Assembly: GCF_013409595.1 (NCBI RefSeq)
Contig: NZ_JACCBD010000001.1
Span: 1,488,001-1,552,000 of the forward strand
Length of the DNA: 64,000 nt
From: Leucobacter aridicollis
GTDB taxonomy: Bacteria; Actinomycetota; Actinomycetes; Actinomycetales; Microbacteriaceae
Direction of reading: 5' to 3'
Shown: positions 62,562-64,000 of the stretch, piece after piece
Numbering within the stretch: position 1 is the first letter of the stretch
How the letters are laid out: every line of letters begins with the position of its first letter
The notes under the pieces: generated by a model
Database searches by the model: none
The model's input: the letters and a program-made list of their open reading frames with translations, nothing else
Told to the model about the DNA's origin: nothing
Program-made: the position numbers and the translations under genes

Positions 62562-63518
62562 ATGAATCTTGAGCAACTGCGAGGCTTTACCGAGGTCGCG
62601 CGCACGAGCCACTTCACCCGCGCCGCCGAGGGGCTGCACGTGACGCAGCCGTCGCTGTCCCGGCAGATCGCCACACTCGAGGCCGAGCTCGGCGTCGAAC
62701 TGTTCCACCGTGCGCGCGGCAACGTCTCGCTCACCGCTGCGGGCGAGCGGCTGCTGCCGATCGCGAAGCGCATGCTTGCCGACGCTGAGACCGCGGCCGC
62801 CGCGATGGCCGAGCTCGCGGGGCTCCAGGGCGGCAGGATCAGGCTGGGCGCCACCCCGACGCTCTGCACGAGCCTCGTCGTTGAGGTTGTCGCCCAGTAC
62901 AGCAGCCGCTACCCGGGGATCGACATCGAGATCCTTGAGCGCGGCTCGCGGAGCCTCATCGCGGCACTCGTCGAGGGGCAGCTCGATCTCGCGCTCATCG
63001 TGACGAGCGTGTCGTCTGAGTCAGGTAGGGCGGTGCTCGAGCGCGAGCCGATCCTGTCCGAGCAGCTCGTCGTCGCGGCCGGCGCCGACGCCCCCTGGCC
63101 TGCCGCACTCGCGACCCCCGTCGACCTCGCGGATCTCGCCGCCGTTCCGCAGATCATGTTCCCCGAGAACTACGACCTGCGCGCCGCCCTCGACGCCGAA
63201 TTCCGCGCGCGCGGCCTCACCCCAGCCGTCGCGGTCGAGGGCGTCGAGATGGACGCCGCGCTGCGCTTCGCCGAACGCGGTCTCGGCGTGGTGGTCGTGC
63301 CCGCGATGGTGGCCGTCGAGCGGCCGACGTTGCGGGTCGCCCCGCTCGCTGGCCCCGGCATCTCCCGCACGGTGAGCATCGCCCGGCGGCACGACATGAC
63401 GCCGACACACGCAGGGGCGGCAATGCACGCGCTCATCCGGGAGACCGCGGACAGGTTCGCGAGCGACGACGCCAGGCTCACGACCCTCGTCCGGCGCGTC
63501 GGCCCCGCCCAGGGGTAG
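62562..63518 (+). CDS. LysR-family transcriptional regulator
   Basis: A 318-residue regulator with N-terminal winged HTH (MNLEQLRGFTEVARTSHFTRAAEGLHVTQPSLSRQIATLEAELG) and a co-inducer domain. ATG 62562 is preferred to ATG 62556 because it lies 6 nt after the TAGGCT box. Divergent placement and a shared palindrome point to control of the flavoprotein gene. The C-terminus is slightly longer than typical. Its TAG stop lies in the promoter of the next gene. Confidence 0.92.
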   Translation: MNLEQLRGFTEVARTSHFTRAAEGLHVTQPSLSRQIATLEAELGVELFHRARGNVSLTAAGERLLPIAKRMLADAETAAAAMAELAGLQGGRIRLGATPTLCTSLVVEVVAQYSSRYPGIDIEILERGSRSLIAALVEGQLDLALIVTSVSSESGRAVLEREPILSEQLVVAAGADAPWPAALATPVDLADLAAVPQIMFPENYDLRAALDAEFRARGLTPAVAVEGVEMDAALRFAERGLGVVVVPAMVAVERPTLRVAPLAGPGISRTVSIARRHDMTPTHAGAAMHALIRETADRFASDDARLTTLVRRVGPAQG

Positions 63519-63521
63519 CAT
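63516..63521 (+). promoter_or_regulatory. -10 element of the SRAP gene (leaderless)
   Basis: TAGCAT begins at the LysR stop codon (TAG) and ends 6 nt before the ATG at 63528. Confidence 0.5.
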
Positions 63522-63527
63522 TGCCCC

Positions 63528-64000
63528 ATGTGCGCCGGATACGGACTTGAGCTGCGCGGACCGACCTCGACCACGGGGGAGCGAGTCGGCGTGCTCGCGT
63601 TCGTGCCGGGCCGCGACGACGATCAGCTCGAGCTCGTGCGCCGCTGGCTCGACGAGCAGCATGGCGAGGCGAAGATCACCGGCCGGAACGCGCGGAATCT
63701 CAACCCGATCATTCGGCGCGGGGAGACAGGCCCCGTGGCAGAGCTCGCGTGGTGGTGGCTGCACGTGGGCGGCCAGCCCGCGAAGTTCACCGCGTTCAAC
63801 TCACGCTCGGACAGGCTGCTGCAGAGCTGGCGCGAGCCGTTCCAGCACCGGGCGCTCGCACCCGCGAGCTGGTACGTCGAGAAGGGTGTGCGGTTCGAAC
63901 TGCCCGGGGGTGAGCCGTTCGGGATCGCTGCGATCACGGCCCCCACCGCCGAGAAGGCGCTCACGAGCTATTCGATCGTGACGCGGGAGGCAGTCGCCGA
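63528..64000 (+). CDS. SOS response-associated peptidase (SRAP/YedK/HMCES) family, 3' end outside window
   Basis: The first 157 residues of a SRAP protein, cut by the window end. Cys2 (start MCAGYGLE), the catalytic residue that crosslinks to abasic sites in single-stranded DNA, is present; in other members the start is usually MCGRY. FTAFNSRSDRLLQSWREPFQHR, RALAPASWYVEKG and AAITAPTAEKA match the family; the Asn and Glu of the fold are visible in FNSRS and later positions. The active-site His lies beyond the window end. It probably shields abasic sites during replication. Confidence 0.9.
   Translation, partial: MCAGYGLELRGPTSTTGERVGVLAFVPGRDDDQLELVRRWLDEQHGEAKITGRNARNLNPIIRRGETGPVAELAWWWLHVGGQPAKFTAFNSRSDRLLQSWREPFQHRALAPASWYVEKGVRFELPGGEPFGIAAITAPTAEKALTSYSIVTREAVA

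Overview
The window is high-GC chromosomal DNA of an actinobacterium. Gene order (hisE-hisG-hisF-hisI, then trpE, a Trp-associated membrane protein, an HGxxPAAW small protein, trpC-trpB-trpA, lgt, pyk, an ANTAR response regulator, polA, rpsA, coaE, rne-rplU-rpmA-obg-proB-proA-nadD-rsfS), the GTG-rich starts and many leaderless promoters suggest a Microbacteriaceae chromosome, possibly Leucobacter-like. The genus is an inference. I see no phage, insertion sequence, plasmid origin or CRISPR array.

Region by region. 1-315 is a non-coding hairpin plus a G/T-rich repeat. 316-8307 holds part of histidine synthesis followed by part of tryptophan synthesis. 8430-16633 holds Lgt, pyruvate kinase, tRNA-Leu(CAA), an RNA-binding ANTAR regulator, a thioesterase, DNA polymerase I and ribosomal protein S1. 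16700-17004 is non-coding and carries a long imperfect palindrome and GC-rich direct repeats. 17005-29263 is a housekeeping block: DUF4126 protein, CoaE, VKOR, RNase E/G, L21, L27, Obg, proline synthesis, NadD, an acidic membrane protein, RsfS and tRNA-Ala(GGC).

29515-36680 is a sensory and transport locus: an OmpR-type response regulator and histidine kinase, a frameshifted anchored TAXI protein facing them, then a TAXI lipoprotein, DUF1850 protein and TRAP permease running the other way. 36706-46792 holds single genes: a spermidine-synthase-like protein, a GrpB-GNAT-GNAT fusion, heme o synthase, an SNF2 helicase, a DUF222/HNH protein and a P/Q-rich membrane protein. 46809-55302 holds an accessory SecA2 and a five-gene NAD operon (NrtR-like regulator, nadA, nadB, nadC, cysteine desulfurase) behind one strong promoter with an operator-like palindrome. 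55214-64000 is regulator-rich: EamA transporter/LysR, an ABC-F gene with an apparent leader peptide and hairpins, TetR/SDR with a triple palindrome, an orphan fumarate-reductase-like flavoprotein/LysR, and an SRAP protein cut by the window end.

Two patterns cross the window. At least twelve genes have a TANNNT box ending exactly 6 nt before the start codon, with one more at 7 nt, which implies leaderless mRNAs. Short tandem repeats with units that are multiples of three bases sit inside several reading frames, in linkers or low-complexity segments. The most interesting candidates are the leader region of the ABC-F gene, the TAXI-TRAP/two-component locus and the palindromic element downstream of rpsA.
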